This document shows, in pieces, positions 1 to 8,038 of a stretch of DNA of 64,000 bases (positions are counted from its first letter, which is position 1; each line of letters begins with the position of its first letter). The translations under genes and the position numbers were made by a program. The DNA comes from Algoriphagus sp. (GTDB taxonomy: Bacteria; Bacteroidota; Bacteroidia; Cytophagales; Cyclobacteriaceae): NCBI GenBank assembly GCA_018336015.1, contig JAGXQZ010000039.1, forward strand, positions 1-64,000. Reading direction: 5' to 3'. The notes beneath the pieces were generated by a model. The model was not told where the DNA came from, did no database searches, and was given only the letters and a program-made list of their open reading frames with translations.

Positions 1-1975
1 TCAATTCTGATCTTCCTGTCAGCTGATGCAACTGTTCTGTGCTGGGAGATTCAGGCAAATTAAACTGCCTTCTGAATAAATCCCTCCAACTGGTGGCCAT
101 TTCATTCCACCAGGTTTGAAGCTCATCGGTCCTGTAGATTACATTGATTTCAGGTCTTTGTATTAAAAATCCAGGTACCTCATCATGGGAAATTGCCGAA
201 CGATTTACGTTAAGGAAAGTTAGCTTGGGAAGGGAAACTATAGCTGATATGCTTTCAACGGGACTTCCTTCCAAGTCAATATGCTCCAAAAGTTCAACCT
301 CCTTTAAAATTGATAAATCCTTTACACCGGAATTTTTACCAACCACTTTTTTCAAGGTTCTGATTTCGCTCAACGGAATCAAATCTGTTACCAATGGATT
401 GTCAGAAAAACTTAGATCAGAAAGATTTACAAATCGGATCAAAGGATTTAATGTTTCTATCCCTGCATCATCCAAGTTAAGCGTTGGAAGTGTAACGGTT
501 TGGGTAAGTATCTCAACACCAGGTTGATCATTTTTGATGGATGGGTTAGCTTTTTTAAGGACTGATTTCCAAGCTTCCGGAAGTCCTACCCACCACGATT
601 CAAGGTCTTTCACATGGTGAATAAGCAGGATCTCTCGGTTTCTTCTGACAAAATCTGTAGCCGTCTCCACCGAAAGCTTGGTTTGATCGGCAGAGATTTT
701 CTTTAGTTCAGGCAGGGTCTCTACAGGAGAAAGGTCTGCAACAGAGGTCCCTGTGATGTCTAAAAGTTCCAACCTTGTCATCCCTTTCAAGGGAGAAAGA
801 TCTTGCAAGTTGGATTGGGATAAGTCTAAATATTTCAAAGAAGTCAATGAAGCTATCGCCGAAAAGTTGAGCATATAGTTTTTACTCAAATCAAGTCGTT
901 CCAATTTTACTAACTCCTTAATATTTTCAAGATTATTGAACCCACTTTCAGTAAGGTCCAGGTCTGTAAGATTTTTAAATTCATTCAAAACCGAAAAACT
1001 CTGAATAGGAGTCCGCTCAGCTTTCACGCCTACCAAACTTTTTAGATTAAGCAGCTCACTTATATTTTCAATTTTTGTGTTGGAGATGTCCAAATACTTC
1101 AGGCGATCAGAGTATTTTATGAATTGAATATTTGATGTAGAGGTGTTGGCAATATTGAGGCTCTCCAATAAGGTGACATTGGATATAGGCCCCAAATTCG
1201 TAATTGAAGTACTACTGATGTCCAGATGCTTTAAATCCCTGAGTTCGGATAGTGCATTGAGGTTTTTAATTTGCCTATTCCCCGCAAGATTGAGGGAATC
1301 TACACTGACAAACTTGTACCACATATCCAAGCCCACACTATCGGTAGTACTAAGTTGAAACCTGCTTTTGAAATATGATTTCCATCCGGAATCAAGGGAT
1401 GTCCACCACGCTTTCAATTCTTCATCTCTACTCACCTTGGTGGTATAAACGCTGACAATTTTTAGTTCTTGAGTTTTTTCGTCCAAATTGACCTCGATGA
1501 ATCGAGGTTTGGTATTTGAGATTTTTTCCCCACCTATTCCTACAGCGGTGATGGTTCTATCCAAAGAAGCCAGAAAATACACTTCACCATTTTCCTTTTG
1601 GTTTGGCTTTACTTCCCGGATTTTAAATTTGAATTCAACAGTTTTGTAAAAAAATTCAATGTCTTTCAGATAAGCGGTGACATCTTTGTTGGTCACTACT
1701 TTTCTATCAAGTAGCAAATCATCCTCTACTTGCACTTTGGCATCCCTAAAAATCTTAAGGTAACTCTCGCGAATAATTACATCTTTGTCTCTGGCTGAGG
1801 TTTGGGAATCCCCCACGGTATTGAGCAGATATTCCAAAAATCTAACCTGATCCTCTACTTTGGAAGAAAGTTCAGTTACCTGGTCCTTAGAATAGCCTTT
1901 GATGGTTTGAGCTTGAAGAGAAACGCACAGCAAAAATAACAGGCTCAGGAGCGTATTTTGCTTAATTCTGATCAT
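1..1975 (-). CDS. Exported leucine-rich repeat protein (3' end beyond window)
   Basis: This reading frame starts at ATG 1973-1975 and stays open for 658 codons to the left edge, so the C-terminus is missing. Residues 1-23 form a signal peptide (hydrophobic LLSLLFLL core ending in QAQ). After an N-terminal region without recognisable domain come leucine-rich repeats of the L-x-x-L-D-[IL]-S/T type (roughly residues 225-430 and 500-600). A short tryptophan module, WW-x6-W-[KR]-x2-[FL], occurs three times, near residues 188, 459 and 621, before or between the repeat blocks. The start overlaps the end of the preceding gene by 14 bp, so the two are translationally linked. The protein is probably exposed at the cell surface or in the periplasm and binds something through its repeats; no ligand can be named. 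Confidence 0.85.
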   Translation of the reverse strand, partial: MIRIKQNTLLSLLFLLCVSLQAQTIKGYSKDQVTELSSKVEDQVRFLEYLLNTVGDSQTSARDKDVIIRESYLKIFRDAKVQVEDDLLLDRKVVTNKDVTAYLKDIEFFYKTVEFKFKIREVKPNQKENGEVYFLASLDRTITAVGIGGEKISNTKPRFIEVNLDEKTQELKIVSVYTTKVSRDEELKAWWTSLDSGWKSYFKSRFQLSTTDSVGLDMWYKFVSVDSLNLAGNRQIKNLNALSELRDLKHLDISSTSITNLGPISNVTLLESLNIANTSTSNIQFIKYSDRLKYLDISNTKIENISELLNLKSLVGVKAERTPIQSFSVLNEFKNLTDLDLTESGFNNLENIKELVKLERLDLSKNYMLNFSAIASLTSLKYLDLSQSNLQDLSPLKGMTRLELLDITGTSVADLSPVETLPELKKISADQTKLSVETATDFVRRNREILLIHHVKDLESWWVGLPEAWKSVLKKANPSIKNDQPGVEILTQTVTLPTLNLDDAGIETLNPLIRFVNLSDLSFSDNPLVTDLIPLSEIRTLKKVVGKNSGVKDLSILKEVELLEHIDLEGSPVESISAIVSLPKLTFLNVNRSAISHDEVPGFLIQRPEINVIYRTDELQTWWNEMATSWRDLFRRQFNLPESPSTEQLHQLTGRSEL

Positions 1976-2804
1976 AGATATATTTTAATAGGGTCTCTTT
2001 GTCACCTGGTCCTAGTCGGACAAGATTTGAAATCAACCATCCGGTATTGAATCCGGGTCTGTTAAACTGATTTACTTCAAAGTACCAACCTCCAATCAGA
2101 AAAAAGTGGAACTTAACCTCATTTACTGTTTCGAAGCGAAGGTTACCTTGTTTCATCTCATACAAGAAAATTGCCAAATAATCTGGCTTGTATGAACTGG
2201 CGGTAAATGATTCGGGGGAATTTGAATCCTGAAAAGCCCTTCTGAGATTCATAAATCCCAATTCATGGCTGAGTGGATGAAGGAAATCTTTTTTATCCCC
2301 TACTGGCTTATTAAACAAATTTTTGAAAGGGTCGAATACCACGTGATCAATAACCCACTCATATCCAAGACCTTCGGGCTGGATTTTCATGATAAAGGTT
2401 ACTTGCTCTCTTTTACCTTTAAAATTAAAGACTGCATCTACCTCAGCATACCACCCTGGCCTGTGGAAAATGAGGTATTGTGGATACATGGGTGAAAGTA
2501 CACTCTGGATAAACTGATTTTTCAAATCCGGTGAAATGGAAGAAGTCTGATTATCAAAAAGGATCGATAAGAAACCTTTTCTGAGACTTGGATTTTGAAA
2601 AAGTGAGTCTCCCGGATAAAATCGAGTATTTCCGTCTACAGATTCTTCACCGTTGAATCTTCTAAAGAATTGATTGAGTTGTTTGGTGGAAGCTGCAAAT
2701 CTTCCGTCATCCTTAATTGTCCCGGGGCCGCCTAAATAGCTTTGCCCCGAGACAACAGAGATGATTGCGATAAAAAACGCAAAAATCAGAAAGGTTTTTC
2801 TCAT
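1962..2804 (-). CDS. Exported protein of unknown function
   Basis: This 280-residue protein begins with a clear signal peptide (residues 1-20, cleavage after VVSG/Q), so it is exported. The rest is soluble-looking, rich in aromatic residues and phenylalanine-proline segments (FHRPGWYAEVDAVFNF, GGWYFEVNQF), with no membrane segment and no motif that I recognise. It starts inside the last codons of the 191-residue gene (ATGA overlap, 2801-2804) and overlaps the leucine-rich repeat gene at its other end. The tight overlaps indicate one operon of envelope proteins. I do not recognise the family, and no function is proposed. Confidence 0.8.
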   Translation of the reverse strand: MRKTFLIFAFFIAIISVVSGQSYLGGPGTIKDDGRFAASTKQLNQFFRRFNGEESVDGNTRFYPGDSLFQNPSLRKGFLSILFDNQTSSISPDLKNQFIQSVLSPMYPQYLIFHRPGWYAEVDAVFNFKGKREQVTFIMKIQPEGLGYEWVIDHVVFDPFKNLFNKPVGDKKDFLHPLSHELGFMNLRRAFQDSNSPESFTASSYKPDYLAIFLYEMKQGNLRFETVNEVKFHFFLIGGWYFEVNQFNRPGFNTGWLISNLVRLGPGDKETLLKYIYDQN

Positions 2805-3376
2805 GCGGAGGTTTCAGTAACTCTAACGTCACCGAGCATCACGTCCCAAAACTCGATGGTACGGCCGGCAATTTGAGTTTGCTTCTTCTCTACGTAAATG
2901 GTAATGTCCTTTTTGGTGGTATCCTTATAGTTCATACCTGTTTCGATTGAAGTTCCCTCAAATCTCTGATAGATAGTGATTACACCTACGTATCTACCGT
3001 CAGGCTGTCTTTCCAAGTCAGAGATATACTGGATATCATACCATGTGATATTTACTCGGTCATAGTTGAGAGCCATTAGTCGCTCGAAGTATCTTCTTAC
3101 TTTGTAATAAGCGATTTCTTTGGTATTGATAGAGGACACCCCCATCTCAGCACCTGGAGCAAACAGCTCTTCAGCTCTATCCATAACGCGGTTGGCTTCG
3201 GAGAATTGTGTCTCCTTGCTGCCAATTATGGCAATATACTTGGAAAGGTCTTTTACTTTTTCCAATGCAAGGGAATCAATGGCCTGCTTACGTGCAGGGC
3301 TGATGTTGTCCTGAGCCATTACTGCCAATGAAGCAGAGAGAAACAGTCCGAGGAAAAGAATCAATTTATTTTTCAT
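2801..3376 (-). CDS. Exported protein of unknown function
   Basis: This 191-residue protein has a signal peptide (residues 1-21, ending VMAQ). The mature part carries a helical segment around residues 25-75, which includes an SKETQFSEANRVMDRAEELF stretch, and a beta-rich second half with DGRYVGVITIYQRFEG and DITIYVEKKQ. The second half resembles the small NTF2-like or lipocalin-like envelope domains in general character, but I cannot assign a family. The gene lies 24 bp after the lipoprotein gene and overlaps the next gene by 4 bp. It probably works with its neighbours in the periplasm. Confidence 0.8.
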   Translation of the reverse strand: MKNKLILFLGLFLSASLAVMAQDNISPARKQAIDSLALEKVKDLSKYIAIIGSKETQFSEANRVMDRAEELFAPGAEMGVSSINTKEIAYYKVRRYFERLMALNYDRVNITWYDIQYISDLERQPDGRYVGVITIYQRFEGTSIETGMNYKDTTKKDITIYVEKKQTQIAGRTIEFWDVMLGDVRVTETSA

Positions 3377-3400
3377 TTTATTCAGTTTTTCCGGTTTGAA

Positions 3401-3874
3401 TTATTTTCTTTTCAGTTCCAGTTCAGACACCTTACCGCTGGCATCCAATCTGATGTCAGAAATATAGTTGAGGTTCTTTTTAGTGTCTTTCAGGTACTCC
3501 AAATATCTTTTGATAGTGGTTGGCTCGTCATAATCCTTGATTCCTTTTTCTTCATGGATAACAATCAGAACCGGAGTTTCCTGATTTGAGAACATAGCCA
3601 AGGCATCTTGGATAGTCTGATTTGCTGCATTTACACTGCTGGCATTTGAAACCGAATTGAAGAAATTTTCAAGACGCTCTGCAGCCAGTTCTTCCGCAGA
3701 TTTTGCAGGAGCGGGTGCAGGAGGAGCTTGTTGGATGACTTCTTCTTTTGGTGCAGGTGCAGGAGGAGGAGCTACTGCTTTCTTTTTGCTTTTACATGCA
3801 CCCATGGCCATCATGGCTAACAGAGCCACAAACATGGTTTTTCTCAAGGAAAGAGAGAACAAGGATTGCTTCAT
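3401..3874 (-). CDS. Proline-rich lipoprotein of unknown function
   Basis: This 157-residue protein has a type II signal peptide with the lipobox M-G-A-C at residues 24-27, followed by lysines and a proline-alanine linker (APPPAPAPKEE). It is therefore predicted to be a lipid-anchored envelope protein with a flexible stalk. The C-terminal 85 residues form a small folded domain with PVLIVIHEEKG and a helix KRYLEYLKDTKKN. It is the first gene of the four-gene envelope operon and is preceded by a long non-coding stretch. I do not recognise a characterised homologue. Confidence 0.82.
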   Translation of the reverse strand: MKQSLFSLSLRKTMFVALLAMMAMGACKSKKKAVAPPPAPAPKEEVIQQAPPAPAPAKSAEELAAERLENFFNSVSNASSVNAANQTIQDALAMFSNQETPVLIVIHEEKGIKDYDEPTTIKRYLEYLKDTKKNLNYISDIRLDASGKVSELELKRK

Positions 3875-3936
3875 CTTTTTGATAGATTAGGTTTTATTAA
3901 TTAGAATAGTTGCCGAGTTTAGGGCGATTGGATGGT

Positions 3937-3945
3937 GCAAAGTAA
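3937..3945 (-). promoter_or_regulatory. Possible promoter -7 box for the envelope operon
   Basis: On the minus strand these bases read TTACTTTGC, close to the Bacteroidota -7 consensus TAnnTTTG, and lie about 65 bp before the lipoprotein start. No good -33 TTTG is visible at the right distance, so the call is tentative. Confidence 0.25.
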
Positions 3946-4374
3946 ATAAAAACATATCATTTGACGATACTGCTTTACACGAGTTGAAATTGATATTTGC
4001 CCTTTTATGTAAAAAAAACTTCAATAAATTATTTTTATAAGATCGATAGAGAAAATAAAAATTTACCAACTCTCTGAATTTCAATTTGAAAAAAATCAAC
4101 TTTTTAAATCCGATTTAAGGGACTTTCAAAGCCGAAAATTAAAAATCTTTTATGGGTAACAACCTTTAAAATCCCAGTTTCTAATGCAAAATTGAGTGAC
4201 ATAAATCCAGATTCTTCAACTTAGGGAGTTGAGTTCATGGGATTTTTCTCGTCCAAAATTTTAAAAAGGGTAAGGAATAAAAGGACCCTCTGACTTCCTT
4301 CAGAAATCTTACCAAGAACTTCAAAAGTCTTAGCCCGCTTAATTTTGAACACCTAAATAATTAAAATATTCAAA

Positions 4375-4396
4375 AAATACCCTATATAGGGTATTT
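4375..4396. repeat. Perfect 22-bp palindrome (AAATACCC-TATATA-GGGTATTT)
   Basis: Both halves match exactly: AAATACCCTAT is followed by its own reverse complement, centred between 4385 and 4386. The palindrome lies in non-coding DNA, 66 bp beyond the terminator of the polysaccharide operon and about 500 bp before the next gene. It has the form of a dimeric regulator site or a cruciform, not a terminator, because no T-tract follows. Which protein might bind it is unknown. Confidence 0.6.
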
Positions 4397-4461
4397 ACTT
4401 GAGCAATAAATTCCATGAACTTTGAGACAGTGTTAAGTTTTAAATCAGGCTAAAGCCAATC

Positions 4462-4494
4462 AAAAAAGCCCTCTGGATTCTAGAGGGCTTTTTT
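4462..4494 (-). terminator. Intrinsic terminator of polysaccharide unit B
   Basis: Two 13-base arms (4462-4474 and 4482-4494) pair perfectly around a 7-base loop. The stem core is GCCCTCT/AGAGGGC, flanked by six A and six T on each side. It starts 25 bp after the stop of the last gene of the operon. Because of the symmetric A/T tracts it could work in both directions. Confidence 0.9.
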
Positions 4495-4518
4495 CATTAG
4501 GAATAAAGAAGGTTTGAT

Positions 4519-5481
4519 TTAGATCAGGTTGAATTTCTTTTGTAAAGGTTTTTTAATCAGCAAGTATACCATGGCAGAGACTATCAGTACTATGCTTGCA
4601 ATCATTGGGCTTGGAAAAGACTGAGGGTAAATAAACAGAAAGAAATTCAATAGAAACTGAACGGAGGCAAATGCAATAGAAATTACCACATGATCTTTTT
4701 TTAATTGATTGACTAAAAGTTGATAAAGGTGAGATCGATGAGGTAAGGCCACATTTTCTCCCCGAAGCAATCTTTGCCCTAAGGTGAGAAAGGAGTCTAC
4801 TCCATAAACCAATAAAAAAAGAATAATGGTCCAGTCATTACTTGCCAAATACCATTTGACCAAAAAGTAAATCACAAAATAAGCAATAGAAATGCTACCA
4901 ATGTCACCTGCAAACATCAATGCTTTTCTACGTAGGTTAAAAATCAAAAAAACTAAAATAGACAAGATAATGTATTGAATAAGGCTGGCCTCAAAAATGG
5001 GCATGAATCTATTTATGGCCAAAATAGAGCCAAAAAACACCAATGAATACAATCCTGTAATCCCATTTATGCCATCCATAAAATTGATTGCATTAATGAT
5101 CCCTAGTGCGATGAAAAACAAGATTGGAAGTGTCCAAAAAGGCTTCTGTTCAAAGACTCCTAGATCATAGAAGGACATGGAAATTGCTAAAAACTGAATT
5201 CCAAATCTAAGTTTTCGAGACAAGGTATACATGTCATCCATTAGGCTGATGGCAGAAATCCAAACCAAACCAATTACCATCCAGGTATGAAGGAAGTCAG
5301 AGGCCATCCACCAAAAGATACCCGCAATTGGAAAGATTATCCCCCCTCCCCTTACAGTTGGATTAATATGAGAACTACGATGATTTGGACTGTCAATTAT
5401 CCCAAATTTTATTGCTAATCGGTAGTAAACTAAAGCTACCAATAGCAAAGCAAGAAAGACAATCAGCTGTGAAAGAATCAT
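4519..5481 (-). CDS. WecA/WbpL-like sugar-1-phosphate transferase (priming enzyme)
   Basis: This polytopic membrane enzyme of the MraY/WecA family transfers a HexNAc-1-phosphate from a UDP-sugar to undecaprenyl phosphate, the first step of lipid-linked repeat-unit assembly. Family motifs are visible in order: DSPNHRSSH near the N-terminus, NFMDGINGITG (catalytic aspartates), FAGDIGS, and LPHRSHLYQLL (the histidine loop). About ten hydrophobic segments span its 320 residues. A longer frame starting with GTG at 5577 would overlap the preceding gene by 86 bp; the ATG at 5479-5481 keeps the whole first membrane helix and is preferred. It is the last gene of unit B, 25 bp before the terminator. 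Context with the epimerase at 23714 fits the WbpL/WbpV pairing known from QuiNAc- or FucNAc-type O-antigens, but the sugar is inferred. Confidence 0.9.
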   Translation of the reverse strand: MILSQLIVFLALLLVALVYYRLAIKFGIIDSPNHRSSHINPTVRGGGIIFPIAGIFWWMASDFLHTWMVIGLVWISAISLMDDMYTLSRKLRFGIQFLAISMSFYDLGVFEQKPFWTLPILFFIALGIINAINFMDGINGITGLYSLVFFGSILAINRFMPIFEASLIQYIILSILVFLIFNLRRKALMFAGDIGSISIAYFVIYFLVKWYLASNDWTIILFLLVYGVDSFLTLGQRLLRGENVALPHRSHLYQLLVNQLKKDHVVISIAFASVQFLLNFFLFIYPQSFPSPMIASIVLIVSAMVYLLIKKPLQKKFNLI

Positions 5482-5491
5482 TTGAAAAAAA

Positions 5492-6304
5492 TTACCAGGC
5501 CGTCCATCCTCCGTCAATGATAAGATTATGACCAATGACATGACTGCTTGCATCTGAGGCAAGGTAAACAATCCCACCTCTCAGCTCTGTTTTATCGCTC
5601 ATTCTACCTATTGGATTCAGCTGTTGAAATCTCTCTAGAAACAAGCCACTATGACCATTCCAAATCCCTCCTGGTGTGAGGGCATTCACTCTCACTCCTT
5701 TTTCTGCCCATAAAGTAGCTAAGTATTTGGTCAGCGAAACAACTCCATGCTTACTTACCGAATAGGCTACAGGTTGGGAAATTCCGGTACCTGGATAAAT
5801 TTTATGGTTGGGGCTGACCACACCATACAGTGATGCAATGTTAATTATGGCTCCCTTTGACTGATTAAGCATTTGTTTACCAATCACCTGACAACCCAAA
5901 AAACAGCCCGTAAGATTAACATTCATAATATTGGTCCAATCTTCAAGGGGAAAATCCTCAAATCCTGCGTCAAAATTTTTTGATTTACTTTGGTTGGTAT
6001 ATCCAGCATTATTAATTAAAACATCTATTTTTCCATATCGATCTATAAGGTGATTTTTGACCATCTCCCACGAATCTTTACTGGTTACATCGAGTTCTAA
6101 TCCTTCAATTTTATTATAACCTTTGGAAGCTAATTCATGAACCGCTTGGTTACATTTCTCCAAATTTTTATCCGCTAAAATTACAATTGCTCCATGGTCT
6201 GCCAAGGCTATTGCATGTTCTGAAGCTAGGAGACCTGCCCCTCCTGTAACTAAGGCAACTTTCCCAGAAAGATCAAATAAGGGAGAAATAGAATTATTGT
6301 TCAT
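5492..6304 (-). CDS. SDR family oxidoreductase (PtmA-like)
   Basis: This 270-residue enzyme of the classical short-chain dehydrogenase family has an N-terminal NAD(P)-binding site ALVTGGAGLLAS (TGxxxGxx variant), a coenzyme-selecting ADKN loop, the NNAG motif, the catalytic Ser/Tyr/Lys set (IINIASLYG, then Y-S-V-S-K) and a C-terminal VIDGGWTAW. Its position directly after a CMP-sugar synthetase and a Gfo/Idh oxidoreductase matches the Campylobacter ptm order for legionaminic acid (ptmF-ptmB-ptmA), so it is called PtmA-like. The exact substrate is not known from sequence. The gene lies 14 bp after the cytidylyltransferase gene and 10 bp before the priming transferase. Confidence 0.87.
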   Translation of the reverse strand: MNNNSISPLFDLSGKVALVTGGAGLLASEHAIALADHGAIVILADKNLEKCNQAVHELASKGYNKIEGLELDVTSKDSWEMVKNHLIDRYGKIDVLINNAGYTNQSKSKNFDAGFEDFPLEDWTNIMNVNLTGCFLGCQVIGKQMLNQSKGAIINIASLYGVVSPNHKIYPGTGISQPVAYSVSKHGVVSLTKYLATLWAEKGVRVNALTPGGIWNGHSGLFLERFQQLNPIGRMSDKTELRGGIVYLASDASSHVIGHNLIIDGGWTAW

Positions 6305-6318
6305 GGGCTAAAACTTGA

Positions 6319-7020
6319 TTACTTATTTTTTTGATAGTTAAGGATATATTCTATTAAGCTGAAATCAAACTCAGAATCAATATCAATTGCTCTTTCCCGT
6401 GGCATGGGTGAAATTAGGCAATTTGCTTTTGACCAATGCTCATATTTATATAGTGCTTCTCTTCTTACCACATAGGCTGCCGGGCTCAAACTATAGACCA
6501 TTGGTGCATCTTGTCTCCTAACAATTGGTTTTACAGATTTTTTTACAATTTGAGCGTACCCTTCTTCCGTTATTTCCATCATATTGAAATAAGGATTACG
6601 CTCGGGTTCATATCCGGTGATCACCACGTCTACATCTGGCCTTGAAATTGCCAATTTTATTGCTTCATCAATGTCAGCAGTTGTTTTCAGAGGAACAGTA
6701 ACATCCATGTCTACCAAAAAATCAACTTTTGTCTTCCATTTAGCTTCTATATGCTCAAGCGCATGGATGAATACTGGCCATTTACTTGCAGTATCTGTAG
6801 CGAGATTTTCTGGCCGAATGAACGGAACGTCGGCCCCATAGCTTTTGGCAATTGAAGAAATTTCCAATGAATCCGTAGAAATGATCAAGTGATCAATTAA
6901 GGATGATTTTTGGGCTTGCAAAATAGTGTGGCCTATGAGCGGTACCCCATTTAGTAGCTTCAAATTTTTACCAGGAACTCCCTTTGAGCCTCCTCTACAA
7001 CAAATGGTACCAAGAATCAT
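6319..7020 (-). CDS. neuA: Acylneuraminate cytidylyltransferase (CMP-nonulosonate synthetase)
   Basis: This enzyme activates a nine-carbon nonulosonic acid (sialic, legionaminic or similar) with CTP to give the CMP-sugar donor. The N-terminal nucleotide-binding loop reads RGGSKGVPGKN, the family signature, with Cys-Cys in place of the usual Pro-Ala just before it. Further family features are LIISTDS and DMDVTVPLKT (metal-binding acidic residues), and DIDSEFDF near the end. At 233 residues it is the length of the single-domain bacterial enzyme. It overlaps the oxidoreductase gene by 4 bp (ATGA) and belongs to the split nonulosonate cassette (NeuB/NeuC at 15267-17433). Confidence 0.92.
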   Translation of the reverse strand: MILGTICCRGGSKGVPGKNLKLLNGVPLIGHTILQAQKSSLIDHLIISTDSLEISSIAKSYGADVPFIRPENLATDTASKWPVFIHALEHIEAKWKTKVDFLVDMDVTVPLKTTADIDEAIKLAISRPDVDVVITGYEPERNPYFNMMEITEEGYAQIVKKSVKPIVRRQDAPMVYSLSPAAYVVRREALYKYEHWSKANCLISPMPRERAIDIDSEFDFSLIEYILNYQKNK

Positions 7021-8003
7021 ATATTTGCAAATTCAATAACAGATTTTTTTTCGCTAGCTATTTTTGAAGCCAAAACCATTTTTAGGCTCACAATGGCTTC
7101 CTCAAAAGAGGTAAGTCTTGGATCTAACGGATTTTCCAAAAATGCTCTCATGATCTCCAAATACCTATCATTACGTTCAAAGGATGAAAAATCAAATGAT
7201 TCAACATGGGCGCCTTTTGAAATTAACTTTAGATTTCTTTCTGCTAAGTCCCAGTGTAAGGTGCCATTTTCTCCGGTAAATAAACAGAAACGAATAAGCT
7301 TTCTTTGGTGATAATCCAAGTGAATCGATGAGTTTGCTCCGTTTTTATGCCGGATCAATACATCAGCCAGATCCTCTGTTTCTATTCCAAGAGCATCATT
7401 GTGTTGGTAACTTGAAAATATCAATTCTGGAATCCCCATGAGCCACCTGATGTAGTCAAATTCATGAACCAAATCCAGCATTACTCCCCCCCCTTTAGCT
7501 TTTGAAGCACTCATTCCCAATTTGTAATTTTCATGTGGCCTCCAGTCAGGTAAGTATTGACCTACAAATGCATTTGCAGAATAGATTTTGCCTAGAATTC
7601 CTGATTCTAAAATTTCCTTGGCTTTGGTAAGACCAGGATCAAAATGCAAATCAAATCCAACTTGAATCCTCACCTTATTTTTTAAAATCAGGTTGTGAAT
7701 TTCATCTATTCCTTCAAGGGTATGGCTTACCGGTTTTTCAAGATAAATATGTCTAACACCTAATTCAATGCAAGCTTTCAAATCAGCTACATGACTTGCT
7801 GTGGGTGAACAAATTATTGCATGGGAATAGTCATGATCAGGCATTAATTCAGATAAACTCTTGCTCGAAAAAAAACCTTCGTATTCTGATCCTAAGGTAG
7901 GCTTGGAAGTTATAAGTGTTAAATTTTTATAACCAAGTCTAATGAGATTTGAAACATGTCGTTTACCAATAGACCCTATTCCAATTACTATAATTTTAAA
8001 CAT
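7017..8003 (-). CDS. Gfo/Idh/MocA family oxidoreductase (PtmF-like position)
   Basis: This 328-residue NAD(P)-dependent sugar dehydrogenase begins with a Rossmann motif (VIGIGSIGKRHVSNL) and carries the family signature E-K-P (YLEKPVSHTLEG) near residue 95. The C-terminal half contains the substrate-binding region GGGVMLDLVHEFDYIRWL, with the conserved aspartate and histidine. Genes of this type sit between the nucleotidyltransferase and the CMP-synthetase genes in legionaminate/nonulosonate cassettes, which is why a role in making or modifying the nonulosonic acid is inferred. It follows the giant adhesin gene by 35 bp and overlaps neuA by 4 bp. Confidence 0.87.
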   Translation of the reverse strand: MFKIIVIGIGSIGKRHVSNLIRLGYKNLTLITSKPTLGSEYEGFFSSKSLSELMPDHDYSHAIICSPTASHVADLKACIELGVRHIYLEKPVSHTLEGIDEIHNLILKNKVRIQVGFDLHFDPGLTKAKEILESGILGKIYSANAFVGQYLPDWRPHENYKLGMSASKAKGGGVMLDLVHEFDYIRWLMGIPELIFSSYQHNDALGIETEDLADVLIRHKNGANSSIHLDYHQRKLIRFCLFTGENGTLHWDLAERNLKLISKGAHVESFDFSSFERNDRYLEIMRAFLENPLDPRLTSFEEAIVSLKMVLASKIASEKKSVIEFANI

Positions 8004-8038
8004 TTAGAAAATTATTGAAGGTATTGTTTGAAAATGGC

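Larger units (their letters stand above)
3876..4461. other. Non-coding stretch between polysaccharide unit B and the envelope operon
   Basis: About 590 bp of very AT-rich sequence carries no convincing gene. A 70-codon frame at 3887-4099 has low-complexity composition (FFLHKRANINF-like) and no start-site support, and is rejected. The only structures seen are the perfect palindrome at 4375-4396 and a possible promoter near 3940. The stretch presumably holds the promoter region of the envelope operon. Confidence 0.6.

Noticed and set aside
3887..4099. 70-codon minus-strand frame
   Set aside because: Low-complexity AT-rich product without a plausible start signal or recognisable features; lies in an intergenic region.
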